This document shows, piece after piece, positions 1-6,931 of a stretch of 59,133 bases of DNA; position 1 is the stretch's first letter, and every line of letters starts with the position of its first letter. The position numbers and the translations under genes were made by a program. This DNA comes from Thauera terpenica 58Eu (lineage in GTDB: Bacteria; Pseudomonadota; Gammaproteobacteria; Burkholderiales; Rhodocyclaceae), in the NCBI RefSeq assembly GCF_000443165.1, contig NZ_ATJV01000053.1:1-59133 (forward strand), given 5' to 3'. The notes below the pieces were generated by a model. That model saw only the letters and a list, made by a program, of their open reading frames with translations. It searched no databases and was not told where the DNA came from.

Positions 1-73
1 GGACGGGGGAAAGGGGCGAATCATGCCAAAATCTCAGAATCTAGGCCATTGTTATATAAGCGTTTGTTAATAG
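1..73 (-). other. Probable attC site of the left-most cassette, cut by window edge
   Basis: Read on the minus strand, the SIR2-like gene's stop codon runs into TTAACAAACGC and then TATAACAATGG, both resembling the R''-spacer start of attC sites. The matching right arm would lie left of base 1, so the hairpin cannot be verified. Which of the two motifs is the true start is unclear. Confidence 0.45.
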
Positions 74-738
74 TGCACCAACGCCGCTGGAATGGGTTCT
101 CCATACTTTTGTTTTCGATAGGCTATAGCACCACCATCAAACCCATCCCAATAAGGAATTTTATTTAGTGCTAATGCATCTTCTAAAAGAGTGTCATAGT
201 TGGTTGTGAAAATATTGACAGCTTTTCTTCGCTCATGAACACCAGCGGATGCGTGATTAAATAGAGTGTCAACAAATTCTAAATGTGCTTCGATGTCTAC
301 AATTGGTTTAGACAAAGAGCCTTCTTCAACTGTATTTCCATCCTTGTCCTCAACATAGCCACACCGGATAACATTTGAGATAGACTCAAGAATTTTATTA
401 TGTACATCCTCTAGGGTTGCTAAATCAACTTCCACCCCACGAATTACAGTTTTCTTTTCTTTATTTCTTTCAGCTAATGCAGCATAGTCGCCAAGATGAC
501 TAAGAACATGCTCTATATGGCACTGCTCTGGCAGCTCTTCAAACAGTGGAGTGATAATATCGTCATATAACTTCTTATGACTAGCTTCTATATCCTTCTT
601 AACTTTATTCGTTAAAGGGTACATTAACGGTAATTTAGCATCGAAACTTATTCCTGCACCCAATAGCCAACTTTGCTCACTACACTTCAAGTGTTCCTCT
701 ACTTGCAAGAACAACTCGTCATCAATCAAATCATCCAT
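67..738 (-). CDS. SIR2-like domain protein, C-terminally truncated (integron cassette gene)
   Basis: A 223-aa protein carrying two hallmarks of SIR2-like NAD-binding domains: a glycine-rich GAGIS motif near residue 28 and TTNYD near residue 178, where the Asn is normally catalytic. Full-length members continue to an LHG motif supplying the catalytic His and usually a further C-terminal part. Here the reading frame stops shortly after TTNYD, directly at the cassette's attC-like end, so the catalytic His appears to be missing. SIR2-like NADases are common anti-phage effectors, so the ancestor was probably a defence gene. The present product is either a remnant or a shortened NAD-binding protein. 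The gene is strongly AT-rich compared with the host. It is the fourth cassette counted from attI. Confidence 0.75.
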   Translation of the reverse strand: MDDLIDDELFLQVEEHLKCSEQSWLLGAGISFDAKLPLMYPLTNKVKKDIEASHKKLYDDIITPLFEELPEQCHIEHVLSHLGDYAALAERNKEKKTVIRGVEVDLATLEDVHNKILESISNVIRCGYVEDKDGNTVEEGSLSKPIVDIEAHLEFVDTLFNHASAGVHERRKAVNIFTTNYDTLLEDALALNKIPYWDGFDGGAIAYRKQKYGEPIPAALVHY

Positions 739-783
739 TTTCTTTCCTTCTTATAGAGTTGTACCGAAGCTTGCAACCAGAGC

Positions 784-883
784 GTTATAACGCCTGAGCT
801 CAGGTGCGTTTGAGGAGACGCCTGCTTTTGCGACAGCAAAAGTGGGTGGCGGGTCAAACGTCACCTGCAGCGATTTGTTGGGC
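784..883 (-). other. attC recombination site
   Basis: In cassette orientation the site opens with GCCCAAC (matches RYYYAAC) and closes with GCGTTATAA. The arms CAGGTG-A-CGTTTGA and TCAAACGCACCTG pair with one extra unpaired A, the extrahelical base expected in folded attC strands. An inner hairpin CTTTTGC/GCAAAAG lies between them. The site follows the stop of the 900-2516 gene and precedes the SIR2-like cassette. Confidence 0.85.
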
Positions 884-899
884 GGCAGCTTCACCTCGC

Positions 900-2516
900 T
901 TACCTACCGGGCAGAGGGAGGTGTTTACCGCAGTGACCTATTAATACGCGCCTTGATGCTTGGTCGACCTCAAAATGCACGCGAATAGTAGATTTTGGAT
1001 CATCCGCGACGCCGACCTTTAGATGCTTAAGCATTTCGACCTCCCGCCCATCAAAATCAAACTTGCGATAGGCCGAATATTGTTTGTTGTTGGCAACCGT
1101 ATCGGATTCTCTCGCGGCAAATTCATTATTAGTAAAAGTCGCACGGGCGTCAGTGTCCCCCCCTTTGAGATAGGCGGGTAGATATTCGGTTACTAGCCGG
1201 TTCAACATGTCCAAGAGCCGCCGATTTTGGGCAAACGAACCGACCTCCCTTGCGCTTTCCACGGCAGAAGGCAGAACTACGAGACGTTTTGGGTACACCT
1301 TAGCAAGTAAACTCAAGCACTCCTCAGGGCTTGGACCTTTCGAGTCGGCCGCGACCTCGATTAAGTCTCTGACGATTTCCTCATCTTCAGGCAAATCTAC
1401 CGCGACTTCGCTTCTCTGGCTGTTGATGTATGCGCTTTGCTTGATCTGTTTTTCGAGGTCTTGAACTTTCTCCTCACTTTCCAGCAACGTGAACTCCAAG
1501 CTCTCTTTTTGTTGCTGTGCTTGATCGAGGTCAGCACTGAGTTGGGATAGTTCTTCGTAGACCATCCCGAGTTCATCTCGTAACGCATCATCTGGTTTTT
1601 CAGCCAAGTCGGCGATACGTCTTTCAAGCCTCAACTTAGCCGACAGATTTCTTACGCCCTCGGGCCTTATTCGGTTTCGTTGCCTTGGGATATTGGTGTT
1701 GTGACTGACGCGCCCCAAGATGAAGCACTCTATTTTATGTGGAGTATCTAACTCGGCGGGAATGTCTCTGGGTAGGATTCTGTAAGCAAAAACCCTGCCA
1801 TCTCTGTGCGGCACGCGAATGATATTGACCGCACCTGACCATGCAGAGTATTCGCGGCCAAGAACCTCCGCCATGTCGTAGCTGTTGAAATCTTTGGTGG
1901 CACCGACAACCTGTGCCAAGCCAAACAACATGTTTTGCAGCCTTTGCGGATCAACGGTGTACCTACCGTCATTGTCGGGGCTAACAATTACCAGCGGGTA
2001 ATTACGCGATGAATTGTTAATGTCCGCCAAGAGGCCACGGTACGAATCCAAGCCGTCCCCCACCCACTTTACGGCCGATCCGATACTGCCAGGTGAGAAT
2101 TGAACGTTTGGCTCATCTTGCACGTTCGAAAAAATGAACTTTACAACGCGAGGTCGGCTCGCCTGAACGGGGTCGGAAACGAGAATGCTTTGCTCTTCCG
2201 TATAAACGACGCACGAGAAATGGGCTGGTCCACCATCTTCGTCTTTCAGTCCAAGTTCCGTAACCCACTGCCTACCTGTGACGTTCGGGTCAGAATGCTT
2301 AAGCACCCACGAATACAGCCTGAAGTTATCCGCAATTGCTCTATCCGTCCTCAAATAAGCTTTTGGAGTTCCGCCTGTACGTTCTCCGGGAATTGTTATG
2401 TCTCGAATGACTACGCGTTCCCCCAATTTTTCAGATAACCAGCCTGATATGCCTCGGAGCACTTGAAGCGCTGGATTTTCCCCAACCAGCTCAATTTCAT
2501 TTGCGTAAACAAGCAC
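900..2516 (-). CDS. Large cassette-encoded coiled-coil protein of unknown function
   Basis: A 538-aa protein that I do not recognise as a named family. Residues about 1-290 look globular. About 295-365 is rich in Glu/Gln/Leu/Lys heptads and should form a coiled coil. The last roughly 50 residues contain the pattern RVHFEVD then IGHCGKHLP, which from memory resembles a small C-terminal domain recurring in conflict-system proteins; that link is tentative. There is no signal peptide or membrane segment. It sits alone in a cassette of about 1.8 kb, long for an integron cassette, with attC sites on both sides. The region 2517-2596 upstream is its leader and contains no gene. Function cannot be assigned. 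Confidence 0.7.
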   Translation of the reverse strand: MLVYANEIELVGENPALQVLRGISGWLSEKLGERVVIRDITIPGERTGGTPKAYLRTDRAIADNFRLYSWVLKHSDPNVTGRQWVTELGLKDEDGGPAHFSCVVYTEEQSILVSDPVQASRPRVVKFIFSNVQDEPNVQFSPGSIGSAVKWVGDGLDSYRGLLADINNSSRNYPLVIVSPDNDGRYTVDPQRLQNMLFGLAQVVGATKDFNSYDMAEVLGREYSAWSGAVNIIRVPHRDGRVFAYRILPRDIPAELDTPHKIECFILGRVSHNTNIPRQRNRIRPEGVRNLSAKLRLERRIADLAEKPDDALRDELGMVYEELSQLSADLDQAQQQKESLEFTLLESEEKVQDLEKQIKQSAYINSQRSEVAVDLPEDEEIVRDLIEVAADSKGPSPEECLSLLAKVYPKRLVVLPSAVESAREVGSFAQNRRLLDMLNRLVTEYLPAYLKGGDTDARATFTNNEFAARESDTVANNKQYSAYRKFDFDGREVEMLKHLKVGVADDPKSTIRVHFEVDQASRRVLIGHCGKHLPLPGR

Positions 2517-2596
2517 AATAAATCCCCCATGTTCCCCGTTCGATCAGTAGCTGGTTGTATCAAGCTCGGTACGTTCTAGCACTCGCTGTCTCTGCC

Positions 2597-2673
2597 GCTC
2601 AACGTTTGGTTAAGGGGCCGGCTTTAGCCGGTCCCGAGTGAGCGAAGCGAGCGACTTGAACCACTTGTTAGGT
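2597..2673 (-). other. attC recombination site
   Basis: Minus-strand reading starts ACCTAACAAGTGG and ends at GTTGAGC, which fits the GTTRRRY core. GGTT-C-AAG pairs with CTTAACC, leaving one bulged C, and GGG-A-CCGGCT pairs with AGCCGGCCC, leaving a bulged A. This is the usual imperfect attC hairpin. It separates the cold-shock cassette gene from the coiled-coil cassette. Confidence 0.85.
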
Positions 2674-2678
2674 TTAGC

Positions 2679-3350
2679 TTACACAAACCATGTGACTGCA
2701 CCGACGACACAAATGATCGGAACGGACGCAATAACCAAAAATAGACCAAGGCAACCTGAATTGGATGATGAATAAGAGCTCCGGCTTTCTTGTTGCTCTT
2801 TAGGTTGTTCGCGCAGCCATGCCTGGTGACAGGATTTGCAATATAGCCTATTCAGTCCTCTATTCCAGGCAAGGACTGTTCTCTCGTCGTGACTGGAGAC
2901 CGCTCGGCACTTTGAGCATGAGAACAGTTTGTTTGCAGGCTGCTTCTTTCTGCTTGATATGAAGAAAATAACTAGTAGAAAAATTGCGCCAGGCACCAAG
3001 GCTGACTCTGGTGCGCCTGTTTTTATGAATAGACCTAATGAGATAGCAAGAAGTACAGCCAGAGCAAAGTAAGCAAAATAATCTAGCCCATCTTTCTTGA
3101 CGGGCTCTGTGATTATTCTTTTAGAGCTCCCTGAGTTGGAAAGTGATACACCTTCAAGCAGCACGTGCGTTGCTTTGAGGCGACCTTGGGAGTCTTTGGC
3201 AACTTCAAAAATGACGGCGTCACCAACTTCAGGCTTGCGAGTTGCCTTTTTGACGCTTGAGATGTGGAAGAAAACCTGTTCGTTTTTACCTTCAGGACTG
3301 ATGAAGCCGAAGCCTTTATCATCCTTCCATGAAACTATTTTTCCTTTCAT
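2679..3350 (-). CDS. Cold-shock-domain membrane protein with zinc ribbon (cassette gene)
   Basis: The protein of about 223 aa begins with a cold-shock domain: residues 1-67 contain DKGFGFI and VFFHIS, the RNP1/RNP2-type nucleic-acid-binding strands. Two membrane segments follow at about 92-130, then a CSKC ... CKSC zinc ribbon at about 143-175, a Ser-rich linker, and a final hydrophobic segment at the C-terminus. I chose ATG at 3350 because the longer frame from 3398 would begin inside the neighbouring attC site and adds no domain. Cold-shock domains fused to membrane segments occur in bacteria, but an added zinc ribbon is less familiar. RNA or single-stranded DNA binding at the inner membrane is an inference. 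Confidence 0.75.
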   Translation of the reverse strand: MKGKIVSWKDDKGFGFISPEGKNEQVFFHISSVKKATRKPEVGDAVIFEVAKDSQGRLKATHVLLEGVSLSNSGSSKRIITEPVKKDGLDYFAYFALAVLLAISLGLFIKTGAPESALVPGAIFLLVIFFISSRKKQPANKLFSCSKCRAVSSHDERTVLAWNRGLNRLYCKSCHQAWLREQPKEQQESRSSYSSSNSGCLGLFLVIASVPIICVVGAVTWFV

Positions 3351-3379
3351 TCTTGTGGAACTCTCATTTTTAACAGCGT

Positions 3380-3451
3380 ACCTAACGACCAAGCTCACTG
3401 GCGGCTATGGAGCGTAGCGGAATAGCCGTCCAGTGCAGCGCCTTGTTATAT
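3380..3451 (-). other. attC recombination site
   Basis: Minus-strand TATAACAAGGC opens the site and GTTAGGT (GTTRRRY) closes it. CACTGG-A-CGGCTAT pairs with ATAGCCGCCAGTG, giving a long stem with one extrahelical A and a small loop. It directly follows the stop codon of the 3453-3965 gene. Confidence 0.9.
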
Positions 3452-3452
3452 T

Positions 3453-3965
3453 TTAACTGTATGCAGCAAGATAAGCGTCAGAGAATCTACGCCAAATTGG
3501 CTGAAGGTTTTCAAAATCCAATTTCCCATTGGATATTCCGCCTTTCATACTGCCCAACTGGACTTCGTCCGTAAGCACCTCGCTCTGGTTCTGCCAATGA
3601 TCTTTAAGGTGTTTAGGCTTCTTTGGCGTGGGATACCGACCATCCCAAATAATATACTCTGCCAAAATATTGAATAGAGATTCTTCCTCATCTGTTATTG
3701 ATAGGCCTGCTGTCGCAGCGAGATCAACAAGCTTGTGATTTTTGCTAAATTCAGTTTTTCGAGCAACACAATGAGCCTTGAAAATCAGCTCGAATGACAT
3801 TCCAATCAACATTTTATAGGTTGCCCAGCAATTCACCTCAAGATTACGGTTTTCTTGCATTGCAACCCATAGGGTTCTAGCGGACACCAACAGATCATGC
3901 GACTTACTGTGCCAATATGCAGAGGTGCCTTGCCGCAATTCAAATTGCTTTTCATATGCATCCAT
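3453..3965 (-). CDS. HEPN-like hypothetical protein (cassette gene)
   Basis: A 170-aa, largely helical protein. The stretch from residue about 50 to 90, with FELIFKAH, ARKTEF, KNHKLVDL and a following short helix, resembles HEPN-type four-helix proteins, in which an Arg and His form an RNase or nucleotide-binding site. The strict Rx4-6H spacing is not clearly present, so catalytic activity is doubtful. It lies 6 bp downstream of the SHOCT membrane gene with no attC between, so the two probably travel and are expressed as one cassette. It could be an unrelated helical protein. Confidence 0.55.
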   Translation of the reverse strand: MDAYEKQFELRQGTSAYWHSKSHDLLVSARTLWVAMQENRNLEVNCWATYKMLIGMSFELIFKAHCVARKTEFSKNHKLVDLAATAGLSITDEEESLFNILAEYIIWDGRYPTPKKPKHLKDHWQNQSEVLTDEVQLGSMKGGISNGKLDFENLQPIWRRFSDAYLAAYS

Positions 3966-3971
3966 AAATCG

Positions 3972-4556
3972 TCATGCCCGCTTTAGAAGTTTTCTCCTAG
4001 CCTCGTTAAACTCCTCCTCTGATATATGACCATCTTCCTTAAGCTTTGCCCATTTAATAAGCTCATCTGCAACGGAGTATTGTTTGAGCTTTTCTCCCTT
4101 TATGATATCCACCTCACCTAAAGCCACTGTATTCGATGGGTTTTTAGGTTTAGTTGCAAAAATTCCGTTGACTTCGATCCATTCGCTATGGTTAGAAAGT
4201 GGATTGATAAAGAGATGTTTCACAAAAACCAAATATGCTATACAAATTCCAGCGAACACTAGAGAAATGATCAGCTCTTCGCCCAGACGATCCCATCGGT
4301 CTTCTGCATTCAAAGTGGTTGCGCAGTAAGCTGCAGAGATAATGCAACCCACCAAAATGAGAGAGACATATCCACGAAAGTTTCTAGTTGCTGTGGTTAC
4401 ATGGGAAAAATCTTCATTCTTTTTCATCATGAATATCCCAAATGCTAAAAATAAAGTGGGAATTACCCCTACAAGAAACCCTATAGATGGAAGCATAAGC
4501 AATCCAAATATTAATATTTTACTTTGGTCGCTGCTGTTTAATGGTTGATTGCTCAC
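3972..4556 (-). CDS. Membrane protein with C-terminal SHOCT domain (first cassette gene)
   Basis: A 194-aa protein starting at GTG 4556 with AAAGGA about 8 bp upstream. Hydrophobic segments at about 14-43, 62-80 and 92-112 suggest three or four membrane helices. The last about 32 residues ([17 protein letters not shown] then [11 protein letters not shown]) fit the SHOCT domain, a short helical module found at ends of many bacterial membrane proteins. It is the cassette gene closest to attI, hence the one best placed to be transcribed from an integron promoter. The following HEPN-like gene shares its cassette. Cellular role unknown. Confidence 0.75.
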   Translation of the reverse strand: MSNQPLNSSDQSKILIFGLLMLPSIGFLVGVIPTLFLAFGIFMMKKNEDFSHVTTATRNFRGYVSLILVGCIISAAYCATTLNAEDRWDRLGEELIISLVFAGICIAYLVFVKHLFINPLSNHSEWIEVNGIFATKPKNPSNTVALGEVDIIKGEKLKQYSVADELIKWAKLKEDGHISEEEFNEARRKLLKRA

Positions 4557-4570
4557 ACAATATCCTTTGG

Positions 4571-4690
4571 AATATAACGTGTTTTAGCCCGCAGTTCTGC
4601 GGGGTTGTGCGGAACCCTGCGGTATATCCGGTCGAAACCCGCAAGACGAAGTGCTTGATGTCAATCGCATTTCAGAGTTATTCTGTATTT
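4571..4690 (-). other. Integron attI region and divergent promoter region
   Basis: The stretch between the first cassette gene and intI contains a minus-strand GTTATAT at 4572-4578 that could be the attI core where cassette DNA begins. A perfect 7-bp inverted repeat, CCCGCAG/CTGCGGG, lies at 4588-4603 and may be an integrase- or regulator-binding structure. For intI, TTGATG (4655-4660) and TTATTC (4678-4683) are spaced 17 bp. That would start RNA close to the ATG at 4691, so a leaderless message is possible; no Shine-Dalgarno is seen. Confidence 0.6.
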
Positions 4691-4698
4691 ATGTACAG
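4683..4698 (+). promoter_or_regulatory. LexA (SOS) box overlapping intI start codon
   Basis: CTGTATTTATGTACAG is a full CTGT-N8-ACAG LexA site, very close to the E. coli consensus. It abuts the candidate -10 and contains the ATG at 4691. LexA control of integron integrases is established for class 1 and Vibrio integrons. Its presence here implies that integrase expression rises after DNA damage. Confidence 0.88.
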
Positions 4699-5716
4699 CC
4701 CTAACCCAGCCGGCAAACCCCGCAGCCCTCGGAGCGAACCACCCGCCCCGCCGCTGACGGCTGTGCGGCTGCTCGACCAGGTACGGGAGCGAATTCGGTA
4801 CAAGCATTACAGTTTGCGGACTGAGCAGCAATACGTTTATTGGGTACGTGCGTTCGTCCGCTTCCACGCGCTGCGCCACCCTCGCGAGATGGGCGCACCC
4901 GAGGTAGAGCAGTTCCTGAGTTGGCTCGCCGTGGAGCGCAAGGTGGCGGTGTCCACTCACAAGCAGGCGCTGGCCGCGTTGCTGTTTCTCTATCGTAGCG
5001 TCCTGGGCGTCGATCTGCCTTGGCTGTCGCAATTCGAGCGCCCGAAGACGCCGGTTCGTCTTCCGACGGTGCTGTCCCGCGAAGAAGTCAGCGCGCTACT
5101 GAACGCGATCGAGGGTCCGGTGGGCGATCTCGCTGGTCTGGTGTATGGGACAGGGATGCGCCTGATGGAAGCGCTGCGCCTGCGCGTCAAGGATGTCGAC
5201 TTCCAGCGCAGACTGATCGTGGTGCGCGAGGGCAAGGGCAACAAAGATCGCGTGGTGATGTTGCCCGACCGTTGCGAGAATGCCCTGCGCGAACAACTGC
5301 GACGAGCGCATCTGCTGTGGGCGCAGGATCGTGCGGACGGGGTTCCGGGGGTGGAGATGTCGGAGTCGCTCATGCGCAAGTATCCGCGCGCAGCCGAGTC
5401 CTGGCCCTGGTTCTGGGTGTGGCCCTCGCCCACCTTGTCGGTCGATCCGCGCTCGGGCGTGCGCAGACGCCATCATCTATATGAAGAGCGCTTGCAGCGG
5501 GCGCTGCGTCAAGCGGTCCAGAAGGCCGGCATCGCGCGTCATGTCACGGTCCACACGCTGCGCCACTCGTTCGCCACGCACTTGCTCGAGGGTGGTTACG
5601 ATATCCGCACCGTGCAGGAACTGCTCGGCCATGCCGATGTTTCGACCACGATGATCTACACGCATGTACTCAACCGCGGTGGCCGAGGCGTTGTGTCCCC
5701 ATTCGACCGACTATGA
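4691..5716 (+). CDS. intI: Integron integrase IntI (tyrosine recombinase)
   Basis: A 341-aa site-specific recombinase that captures and excises attC-bounded cassettes. The N-terminal SAM-like domain is followed by the catalytic domain with the first Arg in [10 protein letters not shown], the HTLRHSFAT box, and the nucleophile Tyr in TMIYTHV. The region around [20 protein letters not shown] is the extra patch that distinguishes integron integrases from other XerC/D-like recombinases, and the C-terminus [14 protein letters not shown] is also typical. The frame stays open back to 4541, but family members begin near 4691. Cassettes lie on the opposite strand as expected. Catalytic residues appear intact. 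Confidence 0.96.
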   Translation: MYSPNPAGKPRSPRSEPPAPPLTAVRLLDQVRERIRYKHYSLRTEQQYVYWVRAFVRFHALRHPREMGAPEVEQFLSWLAVERKVAVSTHKQALAALLFLYRSVLGVDLPWLSQFERPKTPVRLPTVLSREEVSALLNAIEGPVGDLAGLVYGTGMRLMEALRLRVKDVDFQRRLIVVREGKGNKDRVVMLPDRCENALREQLRRAHLLWAQDRADGVPGVEMSESLMRKYPRAAESWPWFWVWPSPTLSVDPRSGVRRRHHLYEERLQRALRQAVQKAGIARHVTVHTLRHSFATHLLEGGYDIRTVQELLGHADVSTTMIYTHVLNRGGRGVVSPFDRL

Positions 5717-5848
5717 CCGGCCGCACAAGGAAATCAGTATCGTCGCGAACTCTCGCCGGCTTCCAACTTCCGCCGACGTCCCCCCGGGGCGATGCCTTTC
5801 ACGCGTTTCCATTCGCCCCCGCCCGCTCGAAAGTACCCGCCCCTCCCC

Positions 5849-5854
5849 TATAAT
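5849..5854 (+). promoter_or_regulatory. Candidate -10 element for purC
   Basis: A perfect TATAAT lies 32 bp before the purC GTG. A -35 element 17 bp upstream is poor (CTCGAA region), so this is only a candidate. Confidence 0.45.
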
Positions 5855-5885
5855 TCCGCCTTTGCCAGCAACCCGAGGCCCTACC

Positions 5886-6821
5886 GTGGCGACGCCCCTT
5901 TTCGAGACTTCCATCAAGAGCTTGCCGCTGCTTGGCCGCGGCAAGGTGCGCGACATCTATGCCGTCGACGACGCGACGCTGCTGATCGTGACCAGCGACC
6001 GCTTGTCGGCCTTTGACGTGATCCTGCCCGATCCGATTCCGGACAAGGGCCGCGTGCTGGTGGCGCTGGCGAATTTCTGGTTCGACAAGCTCGGCCACAT
6101 CCTGCCCAACCAGCTCACCGGCATCGACCCCGAAACCGTGGTCGCCGCCGACGAGCGCGACCAGGTGCGCGGGCGCGCGCTGGTGGTGAAGCGCCTGACG
6201 CCGCTGCCGATCGAGGCGGTGGTGCGGGGCTATGTGATCGGTTCGGGGTGGAAGGATTACCAGGCCACTGGCGCCATCTGCGGCATTGCCCTGCCCGCCG
6301 GCTTGCAGCAGGCGGCGAAGCTGCCGGCGCCGATCTTCACGCCTTCGTCCAAGGCCGACATGGGCGAGCACGACGAGAACATCTCGTTTGAACAAGCCCA
6401 GGCACGCTGCACGACGATGCTCAAGGACGCGCTCGCCGGCACCGGCAAGACGGGCGCCCAGTTGGCCGAAGAGGCCCGCACGGCGGCGATTGCGCTGTAT
6501 TCCGCGGCCGCCGATTACGCCGCAGGCCGCGGCATCCTCATCGCCGACACCAAGTTCGAGTTCGGCATCGACGCGGCCGGCACGCTGCACCTGATCGACG
6601 AGGCGCTCACGCCCGATTCCTCGCGTTTCTGGCCCGCCGACAGCTACCGCGAAGGCATCAGTCCGCCGTCCTTCGACAAGCAGTTCGTGCGTGACTACCT
6701 GGAAACGCTCGACTGGAACAAGACCGCGCCCGGCCCCAAGCTGCCGGCCGAGGTGATCGAGCACACCGCAGGCAAGTACCGCGAAGCCTACGAGCGCCTG
6801 ACCGGCCAGGCCCTGGCCTGA
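5886..6821 (+). CDS. purC: Phosphoribosylaminoimidazole-succinocarboxamide synthase (SAICAR synthase)
   Basis: A 311-aa enzyme that joins CAIR and aspartate using ATP in purine synthesis. Recognisable blocks are [15 protein letters not shown] and [10 protein letters not shown] at the start, [13 protein letters not shown], and [15 protein letters not shown] near the middle, all typical of the long SAICAR synthase form. I use GTG 5886, preceded by CGAGG; the frame is open further upstream to 5664 but those residues do not belong to the family. It marks the chromosomal side of the integron. purH and purD are elsewhere in the window, so the pathway is dispersed. Confidence 0.96.
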   Translation: MATPLFETSIKSLPLLGRGKVRDIYAVDDATLLIVTSDRLSAFDVILPDPIPDKGRVLVALANFWFDKLGHILPNQLTGIDPETVVAADERDQVRGRALVVKRLTPLPIEAVVRGYVIGSGWKDYQATGAICGIALPAGLQQAAKLPAPIFTPSSKADMGEHDENISFEQAQARCTTMLKDALAGTGKTGAQLAEEARTAAIALYSAAADYAAGRGILIADTKFEFGIDAAGTLHLIDEALTPDSSRFWPADSYREGISPPSFDKQFVRDYLETLDWNKTAPGPKLPAEVIEHTAGKYREAYERLTGQALA

Positions 6822-6931
6822 GCGGCCGGCTTGCGTGCGCGGCACGGGAGGGCCGATCGGGGCACGATTGCTGCGCTGAACGGTCCCAGCCTTCGCACAG
6901 CCCCCTATTCATATAAGAGAGCCCCCCGCAC

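Larger units (their letters stand above)
1..5716. mobile_element. Chromosomal integron (intI + attI + cassette array), left end outside window
   Basis: The rightward integrase gene at 4691-5716 diverges from a run of leftward genes separated by attC-type sites, which is the standard integron layout. I see attI next to the intI start, then cassettes at about 3380-4578 (two genes), 2597-3380, 784-2597 and a left-most one whose attC is cut by the window edge. The cassette genes are clearly AT-richer than the GC-rich purC-side genes, fitting foreign origin. No transposase or res/tni genes accompany the integrase, so this looks like a sedentary chromosomal integron rather than a transposon-borne one. 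The right boundary lies between intI and purC. Confidence 0.9.

Noticed and set aside
1-4600. CRISPR array suspected from repeated gene/spacer spacing
   Set aside because: Intergenic repeats are dissimilar imperfect hairpins with integron core sites, not identical direct repeats.
4588-4603. CCCGCAG/CTGCGGG hairpin considered as a terminator
   Set aside because: No T-run follows on either strand; better explained as part of the attI/promoter region.
5799-6845. 348-aa open frame antisense to purC
   Set aside because: Low-complexity Arg/Gly/Ala-rich shadow of a certain gene.
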